DNA of 64,000 bases, from contig NC_020134.1 in assembly GCF_000331995.1 (NCBI RefSeq), forward strand, positions 310,001 through 374,000. Reading direction: 5' to 3'. How positions within the stretch are numbered: position 1 is the first letter of the stretch; each line of letters starts with the position of its first letter. Under the pieces are notes generated by a model, which worked only from the letters and a program-made list of their open reading frames with translations, was not told where the DNA came from and did not search any database. This stretch comes from Thermoclostridium stercorarium subsp. stercorarium DSM 8532 (lineage in GTDB: Bacteria; Bacillota; Clostridia; DSM-8532). Below are positions 20,009 through 28,228 of the stretch, one piece after another. Both the position numbers and the translations under genes were made by a program.

Positions 20009-21970
20009 ATGCGGCAGTTACCGGATGTATACAGAGCAGCAAGACGGATGGCAATTCGAGAGTATTCCAGTTATATTTCCCAGGGCAGAAACGGATATCT
20101 TCCTTTTCTGGACGGTATATTGAAGAACATGGAAATAGTCTCAGAAGTGGATCTGGGTATAGTTGAAATACCGGTGAAGAAAATAAAAGGCACCTATACA
20201 TATATGCGCAGCACATCTTTCGCGAGAAATTTCATGCCGTTGATGGATGAAGACAGCGAGTTTGCATCCAAGTGGATGGCGGTTTATGATGCGCAGATAA
20301 ATGAGGGATTAAGAGATCCCATTAAGGTGTATGAATATCTTAACTGGTTTTATGTCGTGGAGGGCAACAAACGCGTCAGCGTATTAAAATATTTAAATGT
20401 GTACAGCTATAACGCCCATGTCATAAGGCTTATTCCAAAGTACGATGAACAGAATAAGGATATACGGCTGTATTATGCTTTTCTGAAATTTTACAGGAAT
20501 ACAGGCATAAATGAAATATGGTTTTCCGATGAAAGAAGCTTTGATGCGCTGTGGAAATTGATCCGGAATTATGAGCCGCCTAATTTAATGCTGAAAGGCA
20601 AGGAAAGGTTCAGATTCTTCCTGAATGCGGTATACCGCGTTTTCAGGAAGGTTTACCATGAGCTCGGGGGGCAGAATTTGCCGATAACCACAGGCGACGC
20701 GTTTTTGGATTACATAAGGTTAAACGGTGTCCCCGAACAGTTTTTTGAAGATGAGCTGAGACCTTCTCTTGAAAGGTTTATTCTTGAACTGGACTATTAC
20801 AAGCACAACTCGGATATCCATATAGAAACCCAGCCTGTTCTGAAGGATGAGAGAAGTTTTTTAAGCAGGCTTACGACAATCAGGCGGCATGAAGAAAAGA
20901 TTAAGGTGGGTTTCGCCATCGCGAAGGATATAAAAACGTCAAGCTGGTCCTACGCCCATGAACTGGGCAGAATGCATCTGGAAAAGGTTATGAAGGATCA
21001 GGTTGAGACGGTTTGTATAGATCATGTCCCTGAAACGCTGGAAGCTTATCATTATTTAAAAAGTCTTGTGGATCAGGGGTGTGAGGTTATTTTCTCAACA
21101 AGCCCCGAAATGATTAATGCCACGCTGAAACTGGCGCTGGAATATCCGAATATAATATTCCTAAACTGCTCGAATATGTATTCTTTTAAGCATGTAAGAA
21201 CCTATTTCGGAAGGATCCACGAACCGCGTTTTCTGGCCGGAATAACTGCGGGGGCTCTTACAAAGACCGATAAAATCGGATACATTGCAACATGCCCGAC
21301 TGCTGAAGTGATAAGCAGCATTAACGCTTTCGCCCTTGGTGCGAAAATGGTGAATGCAGACGCGGAAATTTTCGTGGAGTGGACCTGTGACTGGGATAAT
21401 GAGGCGAGTACGAATTCCGCCGGCCTGAAACTTGCCCGAAGGGGCGTTGATATAATCTCCCACCATAATACACTGGCCAACCGGAAATTTTCAAAGGAAT
21501 ACGGCGTTTACTCCATACGGTATGACGAAAAGGAAGAAAATTATACGGTAGAGAACTATATTTCGGTGCCTGTCTGGAACTGGGGAATTTTTTACGAAAA
21601 AATGGTCCGCAGTATTATGGAAGGCGGTATCCGCTCTTCCGCAGACGGGACGGGAAAAGGCGTTATAAGAAACTACTGGTGGGGAATGGACTCTGGGATT
21701 TTGGACTTTTTCTATTCAAGAAGGCTTATACCGCCTGAAACCCAAAAATTAATCAACTTTTTGAAGGATTCAATCATAGAAGGAAGGTTCAATGTATTTT
21801 CCGGGCCACTGTATGATCAACAGGGAAGACTGAGAATTCCTGCGGGCAAATCGGCATCAAGGGAAGAAATTTTCTCAATGGACTGGCTGCTGGATTTTAT
21901 AAACGGCGAAATACCGGAAATTGATACATTTTACGATTTTTCCGATCTGTCCACCGGAAAAATGACCTAA
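20009..21970 (+). CDS. Cytoplasmic BMP-domain protein with ParB-like N-terminus
   Basis: A 653-residue protein in two parts. Residues 1-~290 contain a ParB/sulfiredoxin-like motif, YVVEGNKRVSVLKYLN at about 115-130, preceded by the dosage-like IPVKKIKGTYT. From about residue 297, KIKVGFAIAKDIKTSSWSYAHELG begins a basic-membrane-protein (PnrA/BmpA) periplasmic-binding fold, with FSTSPEMINATLKLALEYPNIIFLN, YFGRIHEPRFLAGITAGALTKTDKIGYIA and a C-terminal hinge region. BMP proteins normally are lipoproteins that bind nucleosides for ABC transporters. This one has no signal peptide or lipobox and no transporter genes beside it, so it is more likely an intracellular ligand sensor. ATG 20009 has AGGCAGGTG upstream. 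It ends 4 bp inside the convergent phosphoesterase gene. Confidence 0.8.
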   Translation: MRQLPDVYRAARRMAIREYSSYISQGRNGYLPFLDGILKNMEIVSEVDLGIVEIPVKKIKGTYTYMRSTSFARNFMPLMDEDSEFASKWMAVYDAQINEGLRDPIKVYEYLNWFYVVEGNKRVSVLKYLNVYSYNAHVIRLIPKYDEQNKDIRLYYAFLKFYRNTGINEIWFSDERSFDALWKLIRNYEPPNLMLKGKERFRFFLNAVYRVFRKVYHELGGQNLPITTGDAFLDYIRLNGVPEQFFEDELRPSLERFILELDYYKHNSDIHIETQPVLKDERSFLSRLTTIRRHEEKIKVGFAIAKDIKTSSWSYAHELGRMHLEKVMKDQVETVCIDHVPETLEAYHYLKSLVDQGCEVIFSTSPEMINATLKLALEYPNIIFLNCSNMYSFKHVRTYFGRIHEPRFLAGITAGALTKTDKIGYIATCPTAEVISSINAFALGAKMVNADAEIFVEWTCDWDNEASTNSAGLKLARRGVDIISHHNTLANRKFSKEYGVYSIRYDEKEENYTVENYISVPVWNWGIFYEKMVRSIMEGGIRSSADGTGKGVIRNYWWGMDSGILDFFYSRRLIPPETQKLINFLKDSIIEGRFNVFSGPLYDQQGRLRIPAGKSASREEIFSMDWLLDFINGEIPEIDTFYDFSDLSTGKMT

Positions 21971-22554
21971 ATATCAATGATATAATGATCATAACAATTT
22001 ATGATTGTAGTGTTTTTGTATTGCTGTATTCTTTCTATTCTGCCGTAATTAAGATGCATGTGGCCATGAAACATGTATTTGGGGCTGTATTCATCCATAA
22101 GGGTCAGAAAACTTTTAAAACCGGTATGGCACAGGTCTTTTCCGTCCCCGATGCCAAAGGCAGGCGCATGGGTGACAAGGATGTCAAATCCGTTATGTTT
22201 TCTGATCTGCCGTTTTAGTTTGCGTATTCTTTTTTCCATTTCCCTTTCTGTATACTGATGCGGGCGGCCGCTGTATTTCATGGTTCCGCCAAGTCCAAGA
22301 AATCTGTATCCCTTGAATGTTACTATCCTGTCTTCAATTGAATCGCATCCCTCGGGCGGATGATGGGTGTAAATTGTGTCGTGGTTGCCATGGACATAGA
22401 AAAGCGGTACGTTAATCATTGTAACCAGAAATGACAGGTAACTGGGCTGAAGATCGCCACAGGATATTATCAGCTCAATGCCTTTAAACCGTTCGGCGTC
22501 GAAATGGTCCCATATAAAGTCGTTTTCCTTATCGGCCACAAGTAAAATTTTCAT
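21967..22554 (-). CDS. Metallophosphoesterase
   Basis: A 195-residue calcineurin-like phosphoesterase with the dinuclear metal motifs in order: a degenerate first site MKILLVADKENDF, SCGDLQ, YVHGNHDTIY, VTHAPAFGIG and FHGHMHLNYG. The usual DxH of the first motif reads ADKEND, so His is replaced and metal site one may be altered. The substrate (nucleotide, phosphodiester or phosphoprotein) cannot be inferred. It converges with the BMP-domain gene, overlapping by 4 bp at the stop codons, and is 84 bp downstream of the DUF6320 gene on the same strand. Confidence 0.88.
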   Translation of the reverse strand: MKILLVADKENDFIWDHFDAERFKGIELIISCGDLQPSYLSFLVTMINVPLFYVHGNHDTIYTHHPPEGCDSIEDRIVTFKGYRFLGLGGTMKYSGRPHQYTEREMEKRIRKLKRQIRKHNGFDILVTHAPAFGIGDGKDLCHTGFKSFLTLMDEYSPKYMFHGHMHLNYGRIERIQQYKNTTIINCYDHYIIDI

Positions 22555-22637
22555 TTGTACCTCCGAAACCTGTAAGCTTATACTTCCAGCTTATATTGAA
22601 ATCATTGTACCAAAATAATACTTCGTATTCAAACCTG

Positions 22638-23516
22638 TTATATATGAAATTTCTTTTCCAGATATAAACGCAGTTCCTCATTTCTCTGCACAAAAAACAG
22701 AAAAGCCGCTATCGGAAGCAGTACGCCTGCAACAATCAGTGACCAGAACAGTGACAGGCCGTTCCCAAAGACAAAACGGTTTATAATAAATTCCGCCCCG
22801 AAACAAAAAGCACTTATGGCACAGAAAATAAGCCCTACCAGAGCAATGCCTCCGAAAAACTTAAAGCGGGAAAGAATAAAGGTCAGCAGCGTTAATGCAA
22901 GAAGCAGTGTAAGTAATGGCAGGGCAAGGTCAAAGAACCACAAGCTTCCGGTCGCCTGCTCGATTAAATATAAGTACAATCCGGTGCTGATGTATGCAAT
23001 GAAGGCAAGAAAAAAGGGATGTCTTTTTCCGAAAAGGAAGCCCAGCAGAAAATAAACCCATACAAGCAGAAGGGATGCGACAGGGTACACCGACCAGCTC
23101 AGGAAATTCCCCGAATATGCGTCAAGGGAAATCAAAAACAGTACGAGCGAATAAATATCTATAGTCAGCACCTTCAGAAAGCTGTATCGTTTCATAAGGG
23201 CGGGATATGCCATGAGTATCCATACAAGAATTATTGATGTGACAGGGTAAAAAGACCAAGTTATCGTGCCGTTTTTGCGTAAATCAATCATCAGGCATAC
23301 AATAAGCGGTATTATGAGAATAAACGTCATAAGATATACAAAAGCTTTACTAGGCACTAAATTCACGTACCTGGGATGTTCCTTTTGTATTCTTTCAGGA
23401 TATGGTTTGTTTGCATTTTCATCAGTTTCGTCTGGCATATAAACAGGGGTTTTGCACAAAGGACAGGCTTTAAGCTTAGTGTCAAGCTCTACGCCGCATT
23501 TAACACAGTATGGCAT
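22638..23516 (-). CDS. Zinc-ribbon membrane protein (DUF6320-like)
   Basis: A 292-residue protein with an N-terminal zinc ribbon (MPYCVKCGVELDTKLKACPLCKTPV, two CxxC pairs in residues 3-24) followed by about eight hydrophobic segments from residue 55 to near the end. This architecture matches DUF6320, a clostridial family usually encoded next to a condensation-like acyltransferase, as here. GAGGTGG lies five bases before the ATG at 23516 on the minus strand. It is probably translated from the same mRNA as the acyltransferase, whose stop is 17 bp upstream. The partnership suggests modification of a lipid or cell-surface product, which is inference. Confidence 0.8.
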   Translation of the reverse strand: MPYCVKCGVELDTKLKACPLCKTPVYMPDETDENANKPYPERIQKEHPRYVNLVPSKAFVYLMTFILIIPLIVCLMIDLRKNGTITWSFYPVTSIILVWILMAYPALMKRYSFLKVLTIDIYSLVLFLISLDAYSGNFLSWSVYPVASLLLVWVYFLLGFLFGKRHPFFLAFIAYISTGLYLYLIEQATGSLWFFDLALPLLTLLLALTLLTFILSRFKFFGGIALVGLIFCAISAFCFGAEFIINRFVFGNGLSLFWSLIVAGVLLPIAAFLFFVQRNEELRLYLEKKFHI

Positions 23517-23533
23517 AAAAACCACCTCAAAAA

Positions 23534-24826
23534 CTATTCATTACTCTCTATCGTAACATGTATACCCATTTTAACCAGCTTGGTAAAAAAGATTCTTTCA
23601 AGCTCGGCTTCTTCAGTAAGCCTTCCGAAAGTTATATACAGTTTGTCTTTAAAGCCTGTGACCGAGCAGCCTGTTTTGTTCACAGGGCCGGGACCTGGAG
23701 TGAAATCAATTCTTTCTATGTATTGAGCCATCTCATCGGGCACTTTGACCAGGCCAAGGTTTGAAATTGTGCCTGAAAACAGGTTCTCGCCGAGTTTTCT
23801 GTACAATAACGGGAAAAACATACGTTTTATAAACAGCGGAACAATCCGGACAAAAGGATTCCTTTGTCCTCCCACGTTTCTGCTTAATTGCCTGCTGATG
23901 GACTTTTCGTTTATCTCGGTCATCATCGTATAATGGACAATTTTAAGTATTTCCTCAAAAGTATAGTCGCCAAGGCGGGGATCTATTCTCGGTACTACAA
24001 ACAGTGAGAAATTCCTCATGGTTCTGGAAGGATAAATATTCCTCATATTTACAGGCACCGATATGGAAATGGGCTTCTTTTTCCTCGGATTTTTCACGTA
24101 TTTGTTTTGTATTTCCTGCATTGCGTCCATATAAACGGCGGTCAGGAACACGGTAAGGGATACGTTGTATTCTTTTGCTTTCGCCAGTATGTCTTTCAAT
24201 GGAACAATGCCGGTAATCACATAATAAATGCCTTTTTTCACAAGTTTTGACTTCAGGTGAAAAGCGGGCTCTCCGGTTTCAGGCAGCGGAAGTGACGGCT
24301 TGTAAAAACGGTTATATGCGTCTTCAAATTCTTCTTCGTCAGGCTCTTCATCAATTGTCAGTATGCCGGTTTTGTCGGTAAGTTTTTTTCCTGTTTCCTT
24401 CAGGTACTGAAATACAAGGGATTTCAAAAAAGTTAACGCTCCCGTCCCGTCGGTAAGTACGTGGCAAAATTCAACGGCAATACGCCGGTTGTAATACCTT
24501 ACTCTGAACAGGTAGTTGCGGTTAAAAACAGGAGAAAGTTTTCCGCAGGGATATTGCACGTCTTTTTCCACGCGGGGTGTTTTCGGGTTGTGTTCAAGAT
24601 AGTACCAGAACAGTCCCTTGCTCAGTTTAACCCTGTAGTAGGGGAACCTGTCTATTACTTTGGTGAGAGCGGTCTGAAGAAGAAACGGATCGACTGCTTC
24701 GGTCAATGTGGCCGACAGCCTGAATACCGTTGAGATTCTGTCAGTCTGTATTGACGGATACAGTATTGCGGCATTGTCAAGCCGATACCATGTTCTGTTC
24801 TTTTTTCCCTGTTTGTTCACCGGCAT
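23534..24826 (-). CDS. Condensation/alcohol-acetyltransferase-like protein
   Basis: A 430-residue acyltransferase of the CoA-dependent (BAHD/condensation/AATase) fold. The catalytic HxxxDG motif is present as CHVLTDGTGALTF near residue 125, and a second-half block around ISVPVNMRNIYPSRTMRNF matches the family's core. There is no signal peptide or carrier-protein domain. AGGAGA lies upstream of the ATG at 24826, and the gene has its own promoter at 24867-24895. It is cotranscribed with the zinc-ribbon membrane protein. The acceptor alcohol or amine is unknown, so I would not call it an ester synthase. Confidence 0.82.
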   Translation of the reverse strand: MPVNKQGKKNRTWYRLDNAAILYPSIQTDRISTVFRLSATLTEAVDPFLLQTALTKVIDRFPYYRVKLSKGLFWYYLEHNPKTPRVEKDVQYPCGKLSPVFNRNYLFRVRYYNRRIAVEFCHVLTDGTGALTFLKSLVFQYLKETGKKLTDKTGILTIDEEPDEEEFEDAYNRFYKPSLPLPETGEPAFHLKSKLVKKGIYYVITGIVPLKDILAKAKEYNVSLTVFLTAVYMDAMQEIQNKYVKNPRKKKPISISVPVNMRNIYPSRTMRNFSLFVVPRIDPRLGDYTFEEILKIVHYTMMTEINEKSISRQLSRNVGGQRNPFVRIVPLFIKRMFFPLLYRKLGENLFSGTISNLGLVKVPDEMAQYIERIDFTPGPGPVNKTGCSVTGFKDKLYITFGRLTEEAELERIFFTKLVKMGIHVTIESNE

Positions 24827-24866
24827 TTTGAATCTCCTGTACAGATGAGTTTAAATTTGTACTTTC

Positions 24867-24895
24867 AATATAACATAACCGGCATAACGTAACAA
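24867..24895 (-). promoter_or_regulatory. Candidate promoter for the acyltransferase-DUF6320 operon
   Basis: Read on the minus strand, TTGTTA (24895-24890) and TATATT (24872-24867) are 17 bp apart, about 40 bp before the start codon. The rest of the 323-bp gap 24827-25149 holds the hom promoter and nothing else I recognise. Confidence 0.5.
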
Positions 24896-25080
24896 CCTCT
24901 TTGATTACCTTATTTATGGATAAGTCTGAGGATTCCTTCCGTTATTCCATGGCGCATTGATAACCAGGCTCCGCAATAATTCCTTTATTGCCCCTTACAC
25001 TTCATAATGACATTTTACCGAAATAATTAACAGATGACATTATCATAAGCTGAACACATCTTCTCAGTTAATTATTAATA

Positions 25081-25108
25081 TTGAAATTAAACAGTGGTGT
25101 GGTATAAT
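25081..25108 (+). promoter_or_regulatory. hom promoter
   Basis: TTGAAA (25081-25086) and TATAAT (25103-25108), with a 16-bp spacer, lie about 40 bp before the start codon. The leader is too short for a T-box or riboswitch, so repression by amino acids would need a protein regulator or feedback on the enzyme. Confidence 0.65.
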
Positions 25109-25149
25109 AATGCAAACCGTATGGACTGTAAGAAATAGGAGGAATTCGT

Positions 25150-26421
25150 ATGCGTGAGGTCCAGATAGCTTTCCTTGGGCTTGGAAATGTGGGTAGCGGT
25201 GTTTATAAAATCCTTCAAATGCGCAAAAAAGAATTCGAGGAGAAAGAGGATCTGCGTATTAATATAAAAAGAATACTGGTCAGAAATATTAACAAAAAAA
25301 GGGCAGTTGAGGTGGACAGAAATATACTTACCGATAATCCCGATGATATACTGAATGATCCGGAAATTTCCATAGTAGCCGAGTTCATCGGCGGCGAGAA
25401 ACCGGCGTTGGAATATCTTCTTAAAGCACTGAACAGCGGCAAGACCGTTGTAACCGCAAACAAGGAAGTAATAGCAAGACATTGGGAAAAACTTGACGAA
25501 GCGGCAAAGGCAAGCGGTGCCGGGCTCTACTATGAAGCCAGTGTATGCGGCGGAATCCCCGTAATAAAAGCAATACAGGAATCCCTTCAGGCAAACCGGA
25601 TTGAAAGAATAATGGGAATTATAAACGGAACGACGAATTATATTTTAACAAAAATGTCCGAAAACAATGAAAGGTTTGAAGAAGCATTGCGAAAAGCCCA
25701 GGAACTGGGATATGCTGAACCCGATCCGACAGCTGACATAGAGGGATACGATGCTGCGTTCAAACTTTCAATTCTTTCAACTCTTTGTTTTCACAAAAGG
25801 GTGCATCTGGACAACATTCTGAGGGAAGGAATAACAAACATTACCCTTGAAGACATATCCTACGGCCGGGAGCTGGGTTACGCACTGAAATTGCTGGCAA
25901 TTGCAAAGGATAATGACGGAAAGGTGGAAGCGCGGGTTCATCCCACGTTTATTCCGCTGAATCATCCGCTTTCTTCGGTAAGAAGCTCTTTCAATGCCGT
26001 ATACCTTAAAGGCGACTGTTTCGGCGATATGATGTTTTTCGGGCGCGGAGCGGGTGATCTTCCAACGGGCAGCGCGGTTGTGTCCGATATACTCACCGCC
26101 TGCGGCAGAAAAGAGCACCGGTATATGGATTTTGGCAAGAAAACGGCTGATGCGGTTTACAATGATGACTGGAAGACAAAGTATTATGTAAGGTTGACCG
26201 TAAAGGACCAGCCGGGAGTTCTGGCCGAAATAGCAGGCTATTTTGGAAAATACCAAGTAAGTATAGCGTCGGTTATTCAAAAAGGATATGGCGACACAAC
26301 AGCGCCACTGATATTTGTTACACATGAAGCCTCTGAAAAGTCGATACAGAAAGCCATCGCTGAAATCCGTGAAAGTAAATACGTTATAAGCGTTGATAAT
26401 CTAATCAGGGTTGAAGAATAA
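25150..26421 (+). CDS. hom: Homoserine dehydrogenase
   Basis: A 423-residue enzyme that reduces aspartate semialdehyde to homoserine, the branch point to threonine and methionine. It has the N-terminal NAD(P)-binding GLGNVGSGVYKIL, the VTANKEVIA segment, the signature INGTTNYILTKM...AQELGYAEPDPTADIEGYDAAFK, and a C-terminal ACT domain (about residues 345-423, VRLTVKDQPGVLAEIAGYFGKYQVSI) for feedback sensing. AGGAGG is seven bases before the ATG. thrB and thrC are not adjacent, so it is a single-gene unit convergent with the ABC exporter operon. Confidence 0.97.
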   Translation: MREVQIAFLGLGNVGSGVYKILQMRKKEFEEKEDLRINIKRILVRNINKKRAVEVDRNILTDNPDDILNDPEISIVAEFIGGEKPALEYLLKALNSGKTVVTANKEVIARHWEKLDEAAKASGAGLYYEASVCGGIPVIKAIQESLQANRIERIMGIINGTTNYILTKMSENNERFEEALRKAQELGYAEPDPTADIEGYDAAFKLSILSTLCFHKRVHLDNILREGITNITLEDISYGRELGYALKLLAIAKDNDGKVEARVHPTFIPLNHPLSSVRSSFNAVYLKGDCFGDMMFFGRGAGDLPTGSAVVSDILTACGRKEHRYMDFGKKTADAVYNDDWKTKYYVRLTVKDQPGVLAEIAGYFGKYQVSIASVIQKGYGDTTAPLIFVTHEASEKSIQKAIAEIRESKYVISVDNLIRVEE

Positions 26422-26423
26422 AA

Positions 26424-26447
26424 AAGGGAAGCTAAACCGCTTCCCTT
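26424..26447 (-). terminator. Terminator of the ABC exporter operon
   Basis: AAGGGAAGC (26424-26432) pairs with GCTTCCCTT (26439-26447). Read on the minus strand the stem is followed by TTTTTATT. The stem overlaps the last codons of the exporter gene and lies 3 bp beyond the hom stop, so it may serve both directions. Confidence 0.75.
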
Positions 26448-28228
26448 CCTCCGTGAAGCAGTTTATACTGGCTCATGTAGAGTTTGTAATAATCTCCCTT
26501 CAGCTTCATCAGTTCCTCATGGGTTCCCGCCTCGGTAATTCTTCCATGGGATATATGTAATATACGGTCGGCATTTTTAATGGTCGAAAGTCTATGGGCG
26601 ATAATAAACGCCGTGCGGCCTTTAAGCAACCTTTCAAGAGCGATCTGGATGGCTTTTTCGGTTTTTGTATCAATGGAGGAAGTGGCTTCGTCAAGGATAA
26701 GAATTTTGGGATCGGAAAGCAACGTCCTCGCAAAGGAAATCAACTGACGCTGCCCGACCGAAAGCCTGGATCCCCGTTCATTGACTTCGGTATAATAGCC
26801 GTTTTCCATTTCCATTATAAAATCGTGGGCCATAACTTCTTTCGCTGCCTGAATTACTTCTTCGTCGGTGGCGTCGGGTTTTCCGTACCGGATGTTGTCC
26901 ATTACCGTCCCGGAGAAAATAAAAGTATCCTGTAACATTACGCCCACCTGACTTCTGAGAGATTCAAGGGTTACTTTTTTAATATCATGGCCGTCTATCA
27001 GTATTTGTCCGCTCTGTATATCATAAAAACGGCTGAGCAGGTTTATAATTGTGGTTTTACCCGAACCGGTGGCACCGACCAGCGCGATTGTTTCACCGGG
27101 ATTAACTTTAAAACTTACGTTTTTTAATACGGGTATGTCCTTTTCATAGCAGAATACCACATTTTTAAATTCCACTTCACCTTTTATCGGAGGAAGCGGA
27201 TAACTGTCCTCCGCATTTTTAATCAATATGGGCTCATCAAGGGTTTCAAATATTCGTTCCAGATACGCCGTTGCCTGAATAATCTGGTTATAAAAATTCC
27301 CGAGGTTTGTTATCGGAGCCCAGAAATTGCTTATATAGGACGCAAAGGCGATGAAATCACCTACGGCAATATCCTCATTTGCGATCCATACAACGCCGGC
27401 AATGTACATTAAAGATATAGTCAGAACAGAGATATTTTCTGTTATTGGCCATAACAATGCATTTGCCCTGACTGCCGAAATCCAGGAAGTACGGCACTCG
27501 TTACTGGTTCGCTCATATATTTTCTCGTTTTCTTCCTCCCTCACAAAGGACTGAGTTACTTTCATGCCGTTAATTGTCTCATGCAGGTATGCGTTCATGT
27601 TGGATTGTTTGCGGCTGACTTTTTGCCAGCGTTCCCTCTGCATTTTCTTGAGAATGAACAGCACGGCCACAAGCACCGGAACGCCTGTAAGGCTTACAAG
27701 GGTCAGCCGGACATTGATTGACAGCATAAAACCAATTATCAGAACCAGGCTGAACAAATCGGTCATCATGTTGATGATGCCGTTTTGAAGAAGATCATTC
27801 AAAGAATTGACATAGTTCACAACCCTTATGATTATTTTGCCGTGAGGTCTGTTGTCATAGTAATTAAAAGACAGTTTCTGCAGATGGACAAACAGGTCAC
27901 GCCTCAGGTTCAGTATTACGTTCTGGGCAATCTGCGACATCATTCTGATCCTGTATTTCAAGCAGATCATACTTATGTAAATTGAAAAAAGAAACAAAAG
28001 TGAAACCAGAATAAGGCTTAATGTATCATGTGCCGGTATAATGCTGTTTATGGCATACCTTAAAAGGTATGGACCAAGCAGTACTGCGAGGTTTGAAAGA
28101 ATCATCATTAACAGGGTTGTAAAAAGTTCTTTTTTGTAGGGCCTTATATATGTCCATAGCCTTTTTATATGTTCTATATTAAACTCGGTTTCAAGGGTTT
28201 CATCCACATCGAATTTATTCCGTGCCAT
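26432..28228 (-). CDS. ABC exporter half-transporter, catalytic-site subunit
   Basis: A 598-residue fused membrane and nucleotide-binding half of a type-IV exporter, likely pairing with the product of the gene immediately upstream to export drugs or lipids. Six transmembrane helices occupy about residues 35-320. The ATPase domain has Walker A VGATGSGKTT, the signature LSVGQRQL and Walker B ILILDEATSS with the catalytic Glu intact. The LSVGQ variant is typical of one half of heterodimers such as BmrD or TM288. The ATG follows the partner's stop codon with no gap (TGAATG), behind AGGGAGG, so the two are translationally coupled. Confidence 0.93.
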   Translation of the reverse strand: MARNKFDVDETLETEFNIEHIKRLWTYIRPYKKELFTTLLMMILSNLAVLLGPYLLRYAINSIIPAHDTLSLILVSLLFLFSIYISMICLKYRIRMMSQIAQNVILNLRRDLFVHLQKLSFNYYDNRPHGKIIIRVVNYVNSLNDLLQNGIINMMTDLFSLVLIIGFMLSINVRLTLVSLTGVPVLVAVLFILKKMQRERWQKVSRKQSNMNAYLHETINGMKVTQSFVREEENEKIYERTSNECRTSWISAVRANALLWPITENISVLTISLMYIAGVVWIANEDIAVGDFIAFASYISNFWAPITNLGNFYNQIIQATAYLERIFETLDEPILIKNAEDSYPLPPIKGEVEFKNVVFCYEKDIPVLKNVSFKVNPGETIALVGATGSGKTTIINLLSRFYDIQSGQILIDGHDIKKVTLESLRSQVGVMLQDTFIFSGTVMDNIRYGKPDATDEEVIQAAKEVMAHDFIMEMENGYYTEVNERGSRLSVGQRQLISFARTLLSDPKILILDEATSSIDTKTEKAIQIALERLLKGRTAFIIAHRLSTIKNADRILHISHGRITEAGTHEELMKLKGDYYKLYMSQYKLLHGGREAV

